NCBI RefSeq assembly: GCF_963924675.1
Contig: NC_089228.1
Location: forward strand, 90,054,894 to 90,118,893
Source of the DNA: Phocoena phocoena
Taxonomy: Eukaryota; Chordata; Mammalia; Artiodactyla; Phocoenidae
DNA length: 64,000 nt
Direction of reading: 5' to 3'
The notes below the pieces were generated by a model that saw only the letters and a program-made list of their open reading frames with translations, searched no databases and was not told where the DNA came from. Position numbers and translations under genes: made by a program. Positions 11,628 through 25,131 of this stretch are shown one piece after another (within the stretch, counting starts at the first letter, position 1; every line of letters begins with the position of its first letter).

Positions 11628-12100
11628 ACTTGGGTTTGGCCATTGGCCTCCATATGAGAAGATAGTTACGATCTTTTAATTGAGTATAGTTTTTGTAAGC
11701 AAGCTTGTGTTGCAAGATTTGTTGGAATCTATTACATCTAAAAGAAAAAAACCCTCAGAAAATCATTAATTTCTAATAAGTAATTTATTTCAATTGTAAG
11801 GACCCTTTCTGGTAGTTCTGGTCTAATCTGTGTACTTTCTTAACTGTCACGGTAACTGTTACCATGTACTTGTTATACTATATATATATATATACATATA
11901 TATATATACATCTTCTGCTCTTAATGTTTTGTTTGTTTGCTTGCTGCCTTTTCATTTGGCTCTTAAGAGCCCCCATAACCCACAATAACTTGCAGACTCT
12001 ATTTAGCCCTGGGGGGAGAAAAGAGCATCTCTGATGAGCATCACTTCTCCCAAATATTATAAAGGGATACACTGAAGTGACGTAAAAAAAAAAAGAAAGA
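11628..12100. other. Unique stretch with AT microsatellite
   Basis: Non-coding AT-rich sequence with the dinucleotide repeat listed separately. No exon seen. Confidence 0.4.
11876..11911. repeat. (TA)n microsatellite
   Basis: Alternating TA run interrupted by two TACA units. Confidence 0.9.
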
Positions 12101-15100
12101 AATCTGTGGATATAAGCTTCAGGATACGCAGTGTAAAAGCATCCCAGGAGTCTTTAATCCAGCATCTCACCCAACTGAACAAGGGATCTCTTCCCAATGT
12201 GCCTGCAGATGAAATGATTGGGAAGGCACAGTTGGGTGGGCCGGTGGGGAAAGATAGATGAGTTGCCTCTGTGTATGTGAGGCAGTCAGCGAGAGAGGCA
12301 AATCCCTCCCCCTACTCCCATGGCTGTGTGTGCCACTCTTCCTCTGTACAGAGACAATTTGCTTTTCATGTAGTAATGAAGAACAATGTTAACAGACAAA
12401 GGAGCTTCTAGTTTATTATTGTGCTGTCTTTGACTAGAGCTCGATGCTGGGAAAAATGGTAATTCACAGTGTGAATGCTTCTTTTCCAGCCTTACGGGTT
12501 ATGGCTGAGCATGTACATTGTATATTGCAGATGGTACAATAGAGAACACTGTGAGAACGAGGAAAGAATGAATTACAGCTTTTTTTTCCCCCTTGCTGCC
12601 AAGAAACCAGGAATTTCTTCACAATGACTTTTATTTATGACTGTGTGTATATGGGTTATTCCTGAGCAATATACACCGCTGGATTCTGATAAATGATTTT
12701 AGGTTTTAGTGTTTTTAAATTAATGTATAAAATCTACCAAGATGCTCTTAGAACACCTGTGTTCTGCTTTTTGCCCCAGTAAACTGATACAAGGCACAGG
12801 TGGTGCCTCATTAACTTATTTCATGCAAATAAAAACATATTGCATGATTTCTTCTCCTTAACTATATAATCACTGAAACATGATCGCGCTGATTAATGCA
12901 ACAAACTTTGGGAGGGGAGCATTCAGCATCTTTTGTCGGTTCTCTTATGCTGAAGGGATTTGCAGACCTTGTAAATCTGATTTAAATGGAAAAGTAGTGG
13001 GAATGTCTCTTTCCCATGTAAGAAATATGTTTTCCTCTAGTCTTTTCTGTATGCTATAGGACCCTCTGCGATATAAAATTGGAAAAAAATTTTCCAAATT
13101 TCCCATGGAGGTAGAGGGATTGGGAGCCCGGATGAAGAGCCATCTCAAATAAGCATGCTTAGGTGTCTTGATTCAGTGTTCAGATATTCTTATCGATGAT
13201 TTCCAGAAAGTGACATTGATTTGCTTTGGAAACAATGATGGAAAAATAGTGAATGTGTACTGGAATGCTTTTAGAGCTCTAAATTCATACTGGAAAATGT
13301 CCGAGCATTCCAACCCAACTATAAACAGTACCATGCTGTATTTATGGGGGATGGCAAGTCTGTTTTTAAAAGTCTTTTGCAATATTATTTCTGTTTTTAA
13401 TTTATTGAATTAAAGCCAGATTTATTCATTAAGATAATACACTTCAAGGTTAACTGCCATTTGCTGTTCATTTAGGCAAGCTATTGTACAGTTATGTAAA
13501 TTTCATGAACAGAGACACTACTTAAGTGTCTTAATTACAAGCAAAAAGTGTCATTTAAATATGAATTAAGTGAATAGTTGCCAGTATTTCCTGTTCCTGT
13601 ATTTTCTATCTTCTTAAAATCTAAGGGCTACCCAATGATCTGTACTGTGTCCTAAGATTCTTTTGCCTGTAAAAGAAAAACACCCCTACTACGAAATATT
13701 ATTTTTAAGGGTAGGAAAACATGCAAAAAATGCCATCATCTCATTGATAATGAATCAGAGAAATATCTAAATAAGAAGGTGACCATTTTTTCCAGTTGGC
13801 CCCTGACAGTCATTTTCACATTGTTACTGAAATTAAAAAAAAATTATTCCATCTTATACTAGGGGGGATAATTTGCTGCATGTGTCATTTGCTCAAATTC
13901 ACCCTACATGTGAATTCGTATTTTTTAAAATACCCTCTTTTAAATCTACCCATTTATAATGCATCCAAACATTCAGTTTTCCGACTCAGACAGTGGGATG
14001 AGCATACTTTTACCACCGCTTTAACTTTGGTGAAAGAAACCGTTATTTTAAACTGAGAACTGTCACAACTATAGTTGTGGTTAGCGAAAGTGGCCCATAA
14101 CCTGATACTCTGCTGATTTCTGTGAAATAATTCCCTATGCGTGTCGGACTTAACTGACAAATCTTGTTTTTGTTTCTCGCTGTGTTTTTGGATAGTTCTT
14201 GTGTATAAAAATGATCTAGAGACCAATCTGGCATTAATCACGACGCGGAAGGGAAGGAGTCACAATTAGTTAATGAAAACCACACCTCAGTTCTGTGCAG
14301 CCCGTTCGCAGCTCCTGTCCGGAGCCAGAAGGCTGCAGGCTGGGAAGATATTCCCAGCCGCCCCCGAAGGTAGCTCCTGCTTGCTCCCCCAGGAGTGAGA
14401 AGTTCACTATTCACTCAATGCTTGCATCATCCCTTCCAACATGTTCCCACTGATACATTAAAGGAATTAATTGCTCATAATGATCTCACCATCTGTTAAC
14501 AGAGGTTCGTACCTACAGGCTGGTGGCATGCGGTGGTTCTATTCAGGGATCAATAGGCAATGCCGGGCAGACGCTTTCCCACATTGCCTGCCTTTGCGCG
14601 CTGAAAGGGGAGGAGAGCTCGGTGCCGGCCATCTGCTCCTTGTCTTTCTGTGCGAGACCTTGATGCGGTCCAGCACAGCTCTGATCTGACTCCAGTCCGA
14701 TTGGAATGTGGCTGATCTGAGAGCCTCTCAAAGCTGTGAAAGTGAGTCAAAAGGAGATGCCCATTGTCCGGCAGGGCTGAAAGAAAATGATCACTTTAAA
14801 ATTCATAACTCCCAGGTGCCTGCCATCTATTCATGGGAAAAACCCTCTGAACTTCTCTTCATTAAAAAGAGAGAGGGGAGTCTTGCTAAAAAGAGAGAAA
14901 AGGAAGTAGTTTGTGGGAATGTGCAGGGGATTTTCAGGCTAAACAAATGAGGAATTTGGAATTTTTTCACTTGTATCAAAAGGGCTGTATAGGGAAGGGG
15001 AAGCTCTTATTTAAAAAAAAGGGGAGTGAGGAATCCCTTCCTGGGGCACCGTAGCAACTAATAAAGAACATTTTAATTTTTCTCCGGGAAAATTCAAAGA

Positions 15101-15640
15101 TCACCCTGCCCTTTTACTTTTATTACCTGAAACTGAGGAAAAAAAAAATTCCTTTTTGATTCTAGACAACATTCCTAGTTGATTTCCATTCTTATTCCAG
15201 TGGGATGCAATTTGGGTGGGAATTTAGGGAAGAATGAGAGTCTGGGAAATTCCTGAATATGGTATGGGACATCAGTGCACACGATGAAACTCAAATCTAC
15301 CAGGTGTTTCTAAGAAGGAGTTTATTCGGCAGGGTTACCTGTACCCACCAAGTTATCTGTCAGGAGCAGAGTTCTCGCTGAGCCTTGATCAACAGAAGAG
15401 CCATGAAGAAATAGTAAAGAACAAATTTTAAATCTCTCGGCCTAGGCAACTGAAGATTCAACTGAGTTCCATTACTGCAGGAACTACAGGATTGGTGGAT
15501 CAACTACTCTTGGTTATTGGTCATCGTAGAAAATGGATGTTGCATCAGAGCCATGTAGGAATTCAAAGAGGATCTGTGGATTAATGAATTGAGAGTCAAA
15601 CAAAAGTATAAACAGAAAGACCTAAGTTCTGTCTCTCGAA
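12101..15640. other. Long repeat-free non-coding block, possible regulatory DNA
   Basis: About 3.5 kb without any SINE or LINE that I can recognise, in a window that is otherwise repeat-dense. It contains an octamer ATGCAAAT near 12,823-12,830, an E-box CAGGTGG, GATTAATG, and facing TEAD-like motifs GGAATG and CATTCC near 13,262 and 13,308. A locally GC-richer patch lies at about 14,240-14,400. Such stretches are often conserved enhancers near developmental genes, but no alignment is available here and no target gene can be named. Confidence 0.3.
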
Positions 15641-15775
15641 AATCTTTTATCTTACAGATACTGACTTAAGGCCCCTAGAGGTTAAGTGACATGCTCTAAG
15701 TCACATGTAGTCATAGAATCTGGGCTACAGCCTTAACCTGATGGCAGTTTTCTTTCTACTGCTTCATGCTACCTC
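15641..15775 (+). mobile_element. MIR SINE fragment
   Basis: CTAGAGGTTAAGTGACATGCTC, AAGTCACATGTAGTCA, AATCTGGGCTACAGCC and TTCTACTGCTTCATGC match the MIR core and 3' part in order. Confidence 0.6.
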
Positions 15776-15886
15776 CCTTGATGGGGAGAGTTTGAAATTA
15801 TTTTTGCTCAACTTTCCCTAATTAAAATATAGATCAGTATTGCCAACCTAAACAATGTAATAGTTCCTTTTAAAATAAACCCTGAG

Positions 15887-16107
15887 GGCTTCCCTGGTGG
15901 CGCAGTGGTTGAGAGTCCGCCTGCCGATGCAGGGGACACGGGTTCGTGCCCCGGTCCGGGAAGATCCCACATGCTGCGGAGCGGCTGGGCCCGTGAGCCA
16001 TGGCCGCTGAGCCTGGGCGCGTCCGCAACGGGAGAGGCCACAACAGTGAGAGGCCTGCGTACCGCAAAATAAATAAATAAATAAATTAATTAATTAATTA
16101 ATAAAAA
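15887..16107 (+). mobile_element. CHR-2-like tRNA-derived SINE with compound tail
   Basis: Plus-strand copy with a perfect 16-bp target duplication TAAAATAAACCCTGAG at 15,871-15,886 and 16,108-16,123. The tail has become (AAAT)n followed by (TAAT)n. A small internal deletion near 16,013-16,026 removes the GAGCCTGTGCTC segment present in sibling copies. B-box-like GGTTCGTGCCCC is intact. Confidence 0.95.
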
Positions 16108-16123
16108 TAAAATAAACCCTGAG

Positions 16124-18300
16124 CTCTTAGGAAGATGACGAATACCAATATTCATCACCAATACATACAGAATAGAATATTGATCAAACGAGGCCCTACT
16201 ATCATACAGAAAGTATTGTAATAGATGTGGCAGAACCTACTGGTGAAACAGGGTAGTAAAGTCCTGTAGGACATCAATAACCAAATACAGGCAGAAGGAA
16301 CAAGTGTAAGACTTGGCAATCATGCACACAGAGTCAAAAAATCACTCCCTTGACAAGCAGGGAGTCAAAAGAAGCAAATGGTGGAAAGGAGATAGAAGAA
16401 TCTAGAAATAACTCAAACTTCTGAAAATGAGAGAAGATATTTCTGACAGAATCTGTGTTGCTTTCTTAACAAAGAAGAGGCCGGCACCTTGATCATATTT
16501 TTTTTCTAGAAATTTAGATTCAGTTTATTAAGAATCATTGTTTTGCTTGACTCTTCCTTTGTAGGAACATATCTTTAATTTTCAGTGCAGTGGACGGGTA
16601 CATAAAATACTCTGAAAAGAATTGTGACACATTGTTTTTATAGCAGGTTGAAGTGAGAAAAAAGTAAGCAAGGTCGATTATAGATTTGTTCACTAATCCA
16701 ATTTAATTCTTAAGTTACTAAATTGTCTGACTCTATAGCTTATATAGATAAAGTCAGAATTGGTGATAGATAAAGTCAGAATTGCTGAGATATGGGTTGG
16801 GAAAAAAAAAACCCAAAAAACTCATGACTAGTACAAGTAGTCTGAGAATTGGGGTGAAGATTAACAGAAGCCAAAAAAGAATAGCTAATGTTTCTGAAGT
16901 ATTTCATCTTCAGCCTGGAGCTCCAGGGAGACCCCAGAAATTATTCCAGAAAAAGTAAAAAATATAGGTAAACCAATAGAAGAAATGAGTTAAAAGTTAC
17001 CCACAATCTCCTTACCAGGAAAAACTACCAGTAACTTTTTAGAGTGTATATTAAACAACAAAATGAGATCATATTATCTTGAATAGTATTTAAGTTGAAA
17101 TTATAGATACTTGACCATTTTTGACCTACCAAAACAATGGCAGTTTACAAATGGATCAACTTAAAAGCTTTTCACTTAATGACATATTGTGCACCTCTTT
17201 CCTCTTCAATAAATAGGCAACCAGATCTATTTTTAATGGATTCATATATGCTTCAGGAACTGTTTGAATAAGTGTTCTCTGAAGGTTCTGAGTGTCTCAG
17301 CTCTCTTCAAGATCAGATTTAGAGCTGCATGCAGATTTCATAGTAGAACTAAAACAACATGCTGTAGGAATACAGTTCCTCAACGATTTTTCTTAGAAAC
17401 ATATTTGCTGAAATGTATTTGCTATTTCTTTCCTCTTGTATTGAAATGATAGCCCTCTCTCTTCCTGCTGATGCATACTCCTCTTTCATAATTGAAAGTG
17501 AGTGAGAGGCCATATTCTCAATTGTTAGGCTAGGAGGACTGTAGTTAATGAGGATGTGCCTTAAGAGTGAGGCATACAAAGGTACCCAACTCAAACCACA
17601 ACAGTGACCACAAGCAATGCACTTGAAAACAACAACAAAACCCCAAACAAACAAACCACCAAACCACAAAAGATCAATGAAGCACAGTACAGAATTCAAA
17701 GGCAGTCCATTTCTTTAGTGGTTTTGGGTGAAGAGAACACAGTTGGTAGGACCACAGGGAACAGCTTGATACCCGGCTCTGATTTGTGGATTATGGTCCC
17801 CAAAGTTTTATCTTTAAGATTCAGATTCTTAAGGTGCTCTGACTCCCGGAGGAATATATAACTGTGAATGGGTTTATATCAACTTTATTTCTAGTCATTC
17901 TTTTTTCTGTCAAATGTCGTCTGAGATCTGATAACATTGTTTTTCAGGTTTTTTTCCCACAGACTGTTATTAGGGCCAGAAATGCCCATCTTTTCTACAG
18001 ACGAATGTGTTTTCTTTTTCCTTTCAAGGGTCCTACAGGAAAATTTCCTCCCATTTTAATTATTCGGTTTTTGAGACTAGTTTTTTTTTTTAAAAAAAAA
18101 CATGCCATTGTAATCACTTTACATTTGCTCAATCATTGGACTCAACTTTCTTCTCAATCCTTGTGTGCAAATCTAATAAATAGAGAAGATTTTGAAAGCA
18201 CAAAACAAAAGCAAATACATTTTAATGCTACCCTACACCCACCCTCTAATTCTCACAAACACAGGGCTTGTAGGGTTAGCTGATCTCTGGGTTTTATTAT
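16124..18300. other. Unique non-coding stretch
   Basis: No confident repeat or gene. It holds a 22-bp tandem duplication at 16,744-16,787. The 139-codon plus frame at 17,864-18,283 and the 116-codon minus frame at 17,349-17,699 show no domain or conserved composition and are treated as chance. Confidence 0.4.
16744..16787. repeat. 22-bp tandem duplication
   Basis: AGATAAAGTCAGAATTG occurs at 16,746 and again at 16,768, a period of 22 bp. Confidence 0.85.
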
Positions 18301-18347
18301 TTTCCCTTTCTTTTCTTTCTTTCTTTTTTCTTTTTCTTTTTTTTTTT
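18301..18347. repeat. Pyrimidine (TTTC)n microsatellite
   Basis: Run of imperfect CTTT units ending in a T run. Confidence 0.85.
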
Positions 18348-20309
18348 AAACTGCATGGAAAGTAAAAGTTTATTGGGGGCAAGAGGTTCAACGACTATTT
18401 TTCCCTCAAACAAATTAATCTTGTATAACCTGCATTTATAAAGGCTATTTTTAAAAAGAGCAGGAAATAATCATGGGGGCCTTATTTGGAACTCTTGTGG
18501 GTTTGAGTTCACATTTGCACCAGCCAGAGATTTTCAATTAGCAGTGCCTTAGAAAACAGGGACCCCTGCCTTTGTCAGTGTCCTGTGCAAGAAGAAGAGC
18601 AAATAGATTGGAAATGGTCTTATGGCTCGAACTCCTGGGAAAATGTAACAGGTGTTACAGCTCAGCTGGGTGTGAGATTTATGAAAAAAGCCCACTCAGA
18701 CTTTGCCCATAGAATTCTGCTTTCTAGCCAGAGCTTCAAGTAGGAAGAAACTAATGACTTCATTACCATCTCAATTCTGGGAAATGCCTGGTCCAGACCT
18801 GAATCATTAAAGGAAAGGTATAGCACTCTGGGTGACCTTCCAAGATCAAAATGTTGTTTAGAGCAATTTCATTAGTCTGAGCCATAAACCTGCAAGAACA
18901 CACCCTTCAGGAATAACACATCAATAAAATGAGAAAAACAAAACCAAAATAAACCCCTACAGAAGAGGAGGGAGAAAGGAGGAAAAAAGCATATTCTGTA
19001 ATCATCATGCTGGATTATTTCCTCGACTCTCTTTGAAAAGCCCCACTTCCAGCACTTCTTCCCCTCACTCTGTGTTGTGACATATTAAATGGCTCTTGTC
19101 ACTTTCTCTTTTCCAGTGGATTGTAACTGGGGGGAGAGGTAGAAGCCAGGAATGATGTCAAATTTCCAAGCAGCAGAAGGTGAAGTAAATCTCGCCAATA
19201 CTAATAGGACTTAATGGTACTAACGGTAGTAGTACTTAACTGGTAGCAATTAACAGTCATTTTTTTTATTAGATAATTGCCTCTTTTATTAATCTGCAGT
19301 GGGAAAAACATAGTACATGTGAGTCTGTCTCCTGTGCTATTTATCACTAACCATCCTCCGTAGCCATTGTATTGTGTTTTATTTTACATTTTGCTACGTC
19401 ACTGCAAAAACGAACTTGGCCAGTGAAAATGCAATTTCGGTAACCTTCTCACAGTCTATTTATCTCTAAATGCCAGTCCCCTAGTGGGGAGGTCCCCCAC
19501 CCCCATATGACTCATTTTTATTATGCTCCCACATGCTCTGCTTTCCAGAACACCTCTGAGAGAAAAAAAAATGTCAAAAGACAGATTGTTCATAGGGCCG
19601 AAGCTTTAAGGCTTGTGAACTTGCTTTAGGAAACCTAGGTGCCCTCCACTGAACCCCATTCCTGAGAAAGTGGACTTCATATTTAATTCTCTAATCATAA
19701 TTTCTCTTGTGAAGTGTGGGATGATGCCTTCCTGGTAGATCTGAGACCCTCCACATCCTGGGGGACATTATGACCCTTGAACTAGAGCTAGTTACCAAGA
19801 AAGCATTAGGCTGGATTTTTCTGACACTGTAGGCATTAAAGCCCAATGGGATGACAGGGTTGGAACAAAGTAATTTGGATGACAGAGGGCAACAAATACT
19901 GCTGAGTATGGCAAAATTGCCAATTAAGTGTTGCAGTCCTTGGTCATCACATACCAAACTAATGTCTGCCCATCATTGCAAGTATTAATTAGGGTTATAA
20001 TATAATTTGGGGCTTATTGTAGGGACCATGTAGTGACCTATTTAGTGGTCAAAACAAATTAGGTATGATGTTTGGGACATTACTTCATGATGAGGGCTCT
20101 AGGCTAGAGATTAGAAAGTTTCTGAAAGAAATGTTTGTTAGAAGAATATTTTGCTAAAGAACTATGTCAAAGGAAGTCTTGCAGAGATTTATTGCTATCC
20201 CTGTAACATGTCTCGACTTCCCTTGTGTATTTTACTTCTACCTATTTCTCTTTTTCAATGTAAATATGGGTGGATGAGAAGGTATAAAAGTCTTACATGA
20301 GTAAATTTT
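18348..20309. other. Repeat-poor non-coding block, possible regulatory DNA
   Basis: About 2 kb without recognisable interspersed repeats. A CRE-like TACGTCAC near 19,395-19,402, an AP-1-like ATGACTCAT near 19,507, and MEF2-like CTATTTATC near 19,457 are visible. The 88-codon minus frame at 19,691-19,957 matches nothing I know. Confidence 0.3.
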
Positions 20310-20430
20310 ACCATTTATAAATTAATCTCACTGAGCTCTTCACATCTGTCCCTGGAGGTAGATAAATGAGGAAACTAGGCTTAGAGAATTTGTTACTTAT
20401 TCTTAAAACCAGATCTCCAGGCAAGATGAT
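20310..20430 (+). mobile_element. Possible MIR fragment
   Basis: TAAATGAGGAAACTAGGCTTAGAGAA resembles the MIR core, but the flanks are too decayed for certainty. Confidence 0.35.
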
Positions 20431-21439
20431 CCAGTGTTCTTGCATTGTCTTAAACTCCTGGTGACAATCTGGTCTTTGGTCACATTGGCCACCTGTGGTT
20501 TTTATATAATCTTAAAGTACTTCATAGCACAGTTTTCCACACGAGTCTTTAATAAATTCTTTATGATGACAATGAAGAACACTTACAAATTGTTTTACTT
20601 GCTATTCCTTCAACTCAGAAGCATCAGCACAACTGCAAAAGGAAAATAGAGATAAAGAAGATACTCCCCTGGTTTGAAGGAAGTATATGAGAGAAAGTTT
20701 GTAAAGTGTTAAAAATCGCATTGCGCTGTACCAACACAAAGGATTAGCTTATCGTTGTGTTTGGGGATGAGCTTCAGATTCGATTTTGCAGATCAACTTG
20801 CAAAAGCTCAGATACTTATCCTTGGGCTAAGAGACTTGAGGTTTGTTCAAAATAAATGTGCAAAGAATAAAACATTAACTAGAAGGTTGTGAGATGTGGG
20901 CACCATTCCTGTTCTGCCCAATGTTTTCAACCAGTCATAGGACATTTTTAGTTTGCTGTAAAAACCATGCACTTGACTTACAGAGTAAGCTGTCCTTGCA
21001 TGAGGATCACTTGAACATTTCAAAATAATGGAAACAATATCTGTATGAGATTCTTGACATTTTTACTCTTGCTAATGATGTGCTAAATATTAAGTAGTGA
21101 AAAATGATGCTACTGGCCAATTATCAGGATGGCATTATGGTTTTTCATAGTAGGGTATTTTTAAAAAAAGATATTACTTTATTTTCAGCTGGCATGCTCA
21201 ATCTGAGTTGATTTTTATTTCAGACATTGGCAGAACCAGGAATTGTGCTATGTTATCATTACTTGTTATTTCTAGGTTGGAATTTTGGTGGCAAAATATG
21301 ATCAGAGGGTTTGCCATCTATCTCTCCTTCATGCTTATTTTATCCTCACTTGCCAGAATAAACAGTGAAACAGCAAAATCAGACTGCAGTTTTATTCCAA
21401 TATCCATTTTATGTTATTTGACATAACTTTTCTACAGTT
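20431..21439. other. Unique non-coding stretch
   Basis: AT-rich, no gene or confident repeat. Short open frames only. Confidence 0.4.
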
Positions 21440-21640
21440 AATATTAGCTCAGATAATGAGGCATGATAATAAGATTACTTCATATTTACAGAGTGCCTTT
21501 TCCTCTGAGGATTACAAAGCAGGGGTTTGAAAAGCTTATTAAATTTATACTCCTCTGCAGGTGTAGTGCACCATTGTTAATCCCATTTCACAGATAGGTA
21601 AGCTGAGATAGAGAAGTTAGAAAGTTGCATCCAATATTTT
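21440..21640 (+). mobile_element. MIR-like fragment
   Basis: TTTACAGAGTGCCTTTTCCTC, GTTAATCCCATTTCACAGATAG and AAGCTGAGATAGAGAAGTTAG appear in MIR order. Confidence 0.5.
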
Positions 21641-22565
21641 GGGTCCTGCTGATTATTTATTTTTAGTTGTTTTCTTAAAATGACAAAAGTTTTTAAAAGT
21701 TTTTTTCATGAATTAAAGGAAGAAAATTATTTTTACATGTTTGGTTTTAGATTTTCCATTTTTTTTAAAACTATGACAAGATGGTAAGGAGAGTGATAAA
21801 TCACACACTCTTAAATGATCTGATCGTTAATTATTAAAATCTCTCAAATGTTGGAGGGGTTTGAACAACCCAGTATTTTTCTATTGTACTTTGTCTTTCC
21901 AAAATGCTAAATGTCTCAGCAAAGGTCATTCTTGCAGGAGGCAGTAATGAAGGGGGAGTTCTGTGTGTACTCCATTTCCATGAAGTAGCACTGTGCCTCA
22001 GATATACCCTCACAAGTTGAATCTTATGTTATTTGCTCCATAAAAGACTATTTGTAGGTAAAAAATTACACAGTCCCTGACAAATAGGAAGTGCTCAATA
22101 TGGTGTTCATATATCTTATTATTGCAATGTAAGCTTCTCTCTCCATTCTGAATCTGCTAAGGCCAAGTATTAGATAAATGAGAACAGAGTTCTAGTGGCC
22201 CCTGCAGAATCCTGTAGCTGAAGGAAGAGGGATTGAAAAGTTCATATTTCTATGAGTTTTTTCCTCCCTGCTGCAGGTTCTCTTTTCTGCAACTTTGCCA
22301 TTTTAACTGCCCTTCTAGACTATCTCCAACTGATAAGCTCATGGCCTGGTAACACACTGCTAAACCCAATACATATCAGCAGGAGAAGTGAAGATACTGA
22401 AGCCCAGTGTCTTGAGAACATAAATGTGTTCCCAAAGTGTGGCAGGGTAGGGGTGGATTAAATTTTCACTATTATTTTTCATGGTATAATAGTCATAAAT
22501 GCAGATCAATAGTTTTGTGATACTGAGTTCTATGAATAAAAAAATAAGAAATTTTAAAACTAGTC
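21641..22565. other. Unique non-coding stretch
   Basis: AT-rich, no exon or repeat recognised. Confidence 0.4.
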
Positions 22566-24171
22566 ATATCAGAATAAAAGATAAAGAACATTTGATCACC
22601 TCAATAGATGCAGAGAAAGCATGTGCCAAAGTTAAACATCCATTCATGGCAAAAACTCTCCACATATAGGCATAAAAGAGAATTTCCTCAACACAAAAAA
22701 GACCAGGTATGACAAGCCCACAACTAACATCATAATCTATGAGGAAAAACCTGAAAGCTTTTCCTCTAAGATCCAGTACAAAGTAAGGATTCTCAACTTT
22801 ACCACTTCAATTCAACATAGTACTGGAAGTACTAGCAAGAGTAGTCAGACAAGAAAAAGAAATAAAAGGCATCCAAATAGGAAAGGAAGAAGCCAAAGTA
22901 TCTGTGTTTGCAGATGATGTGATATGATATACCTAAAAACCTAAAGACTCCACACATGTAAAAAACCTGCTAGAACTAATTTAAAAACTGAGTAATGTTG
23001 CAGGATATGGAATCAACATACAAAAATCAGTTGCATTTCTTTACACCAACAATGCTCCATCTGAGAAGGAAATCCAGGAAACAATCCACTTATGGTAGCA
23101 TCAAAAAGAGTAAAATAGTTTGTAATAAACTTAACCAAGGAGGCAAAAGATCTGTGCACTGAAAACTGAAAAACACTGATGAGAGAAATTAAAGAAAACA
23201 CAAGTAAATGGAAAGATATACTGTGTTCATAGACTGGAAGAATTAATGATGTTAAAATATCCATACTGCCCCAAACTACATACAGATGCAACACAATCCC
23301 TCTCAAAATTCCAATGGCATTTTTCGCAGAAATAGAAAAAATATTATAAAATTTGTATGGAAGTACTAAAGATCATGAAAACAGTCTTCAGCAAGAACAA
23401 AATTGGCTGCATTACACTTCCTGGTTTCAAATTATATTACAAAGCTATAATAATCAAACAGTATGGTACCAGCATGAAAACAGACACATAGACCAATGCA
23501 ACAGAATAGAGAGCCCAGAAATAAACCCAAGCATATTTGGTCAGAGTTTTTTCATCAAAAATATGCAATGGGGAGAAGATAGTCTCTTCAATAAATAGTG
23601 TTGGGAAAACTGGATATCCACATGCAAAAGGATGAAATTGAACCCTTATTTTATACCATACACAAAATCAACACAAAACAGATTAAAGACTAACTTAAGA
23701 CTTGAAACTGTAAAACTTGTAGAAGAAAACATAGGGAGAAAACTTCTTGACATTGGTCTTGGCAACAATTTTTTGAATGTCACAACAGAAGCTCAGGCAG
23801 AGAAAATAATAATAATAATAAAAGCAAAACTAAGCAGTAGGACTACAACAAGCTAAAAAGCTTCTGTATGGCAAAGGAAACAGTCAACAAAATGAAAAGG
23901 CATCTTACGAACTGGAGGAAAATATTTGCAAGTTATCTATGTGATGGTAGTTAATATCCAAAATATATAAGGAACACTTACAATTCAATAACTAAAAACC
24001 AGACAACCCAGTTAAAAAAATGGTCAAAGGACGTCAATAGATAGTTTTCCCAAGAAGACATACAAATGGCCAACAAGTATATGAAAAGGTACTTAACATC
24101 ACTAATCATTAGGGAAATGCAAATCAAAATAACAGTGAGATATTATCTCACACATGTTAGGATGGCTACTA

Positions 24172-24246
24172 TCAGAAAGAAAGAAAGAGAGAAAGAAAGG
24201 GAAAAAAAGAGAAGGAGGGAGGGAAGGAGGGGGGGAAGGAAGGAAG
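24172..24246. repeat. (GAAA/GGAA)n purine microsatellite inside L1
   Basis: Runs of AAAG, then GGAGGGAA and GGAAGGAA units interrupt the ORF2 3' region of the old L1. Confidence 0.9.
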
Positions 24247-24909
24247 TTGGCAAGGATGTGGAGAAAAGGGAACACTTGTAAACTATTGTTGGGACTATAA
24301 AGTCATATAACCATTATGGAAAACAGTATGGAGTTCTTCAAAAAACTAAAAATAGAATAACATATGATCCAGCAGTTCCTCATGGGAATATACCCAAAGG
24401 AAATGAAATCAGTACTTTGAAGAGATGTCTACACCTCCCATGTTCATTGAAGCATTACTCACAATAGCCATGATATAGAAACAAACTAAGTGCTTATCAA
24501 CAGATGGATGGATAAAGAACTTTCGGTGTATGCATATACAATGGAATATAATTCACCCTTAAAAAGAAGGAGATCCTGCCATTTGCAACAACATGGATAA
24601 ACCTGGAGGAATTATACTAAATGAAATAAGCCAGACACAGAAAAAAAATTGCATGATTTTACTTATGTGTGGAATCTGAAGTTGAGTACGTAGAAGCACA
24701 GAGTAGAACAGTGGTGACCAAGGACGGGAAGGTGGGGGAAATGAGGGAATGTTGGCCAAAGGGTACAAAGTTGGAGTTACATAGGATGAATAAGTCTAGA
24801 GATCTGATGTACAGGATGATGACTATAGTTAATATTACTGTAGTCAATATTGGAAATTGCTAAGAGAGTAGATTTCATGTATTCTCATCACACATAAAAA
24901 TGGTAACTG

Positions 24910-25100
24910 GGCTTCCCTGGTGGCGCAGTGGTTGAGAGTCCGCCTGCCGATGCAGGGGACACGGGTTTGTGTCCCGGTCCGGGAAGATCCCACATGCCGC
25001 GGGGCGGCTGGGCCCGTGAGCCATGGCCGCTGGGCCTGCGCGTCTGGAGCCTGTGCTCTGCAGCGGGAGAGGCCGCAGCGGTGAGGGGCCCGCGTACCAC

Positions 25101-25123
<23 letters not shown>
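24910..25123 (+). mobile_element. CHR-2-like tRNA-derived SINE
   Basis: Plus-strand copy inserted in the L1 3' UTR. A 14-bp target duplication AAAAATGGTAACTG lies at 24,896-24,909 and 25,124-25,137. It has a long pure A tail and retained CpGs. The B-box-like region reads GGTTTGTGTCCC, with two transitions that may weaken polymerase III recruitment. Confidence 0.95.
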
Positions 25124-25131
<8 letters not shown>

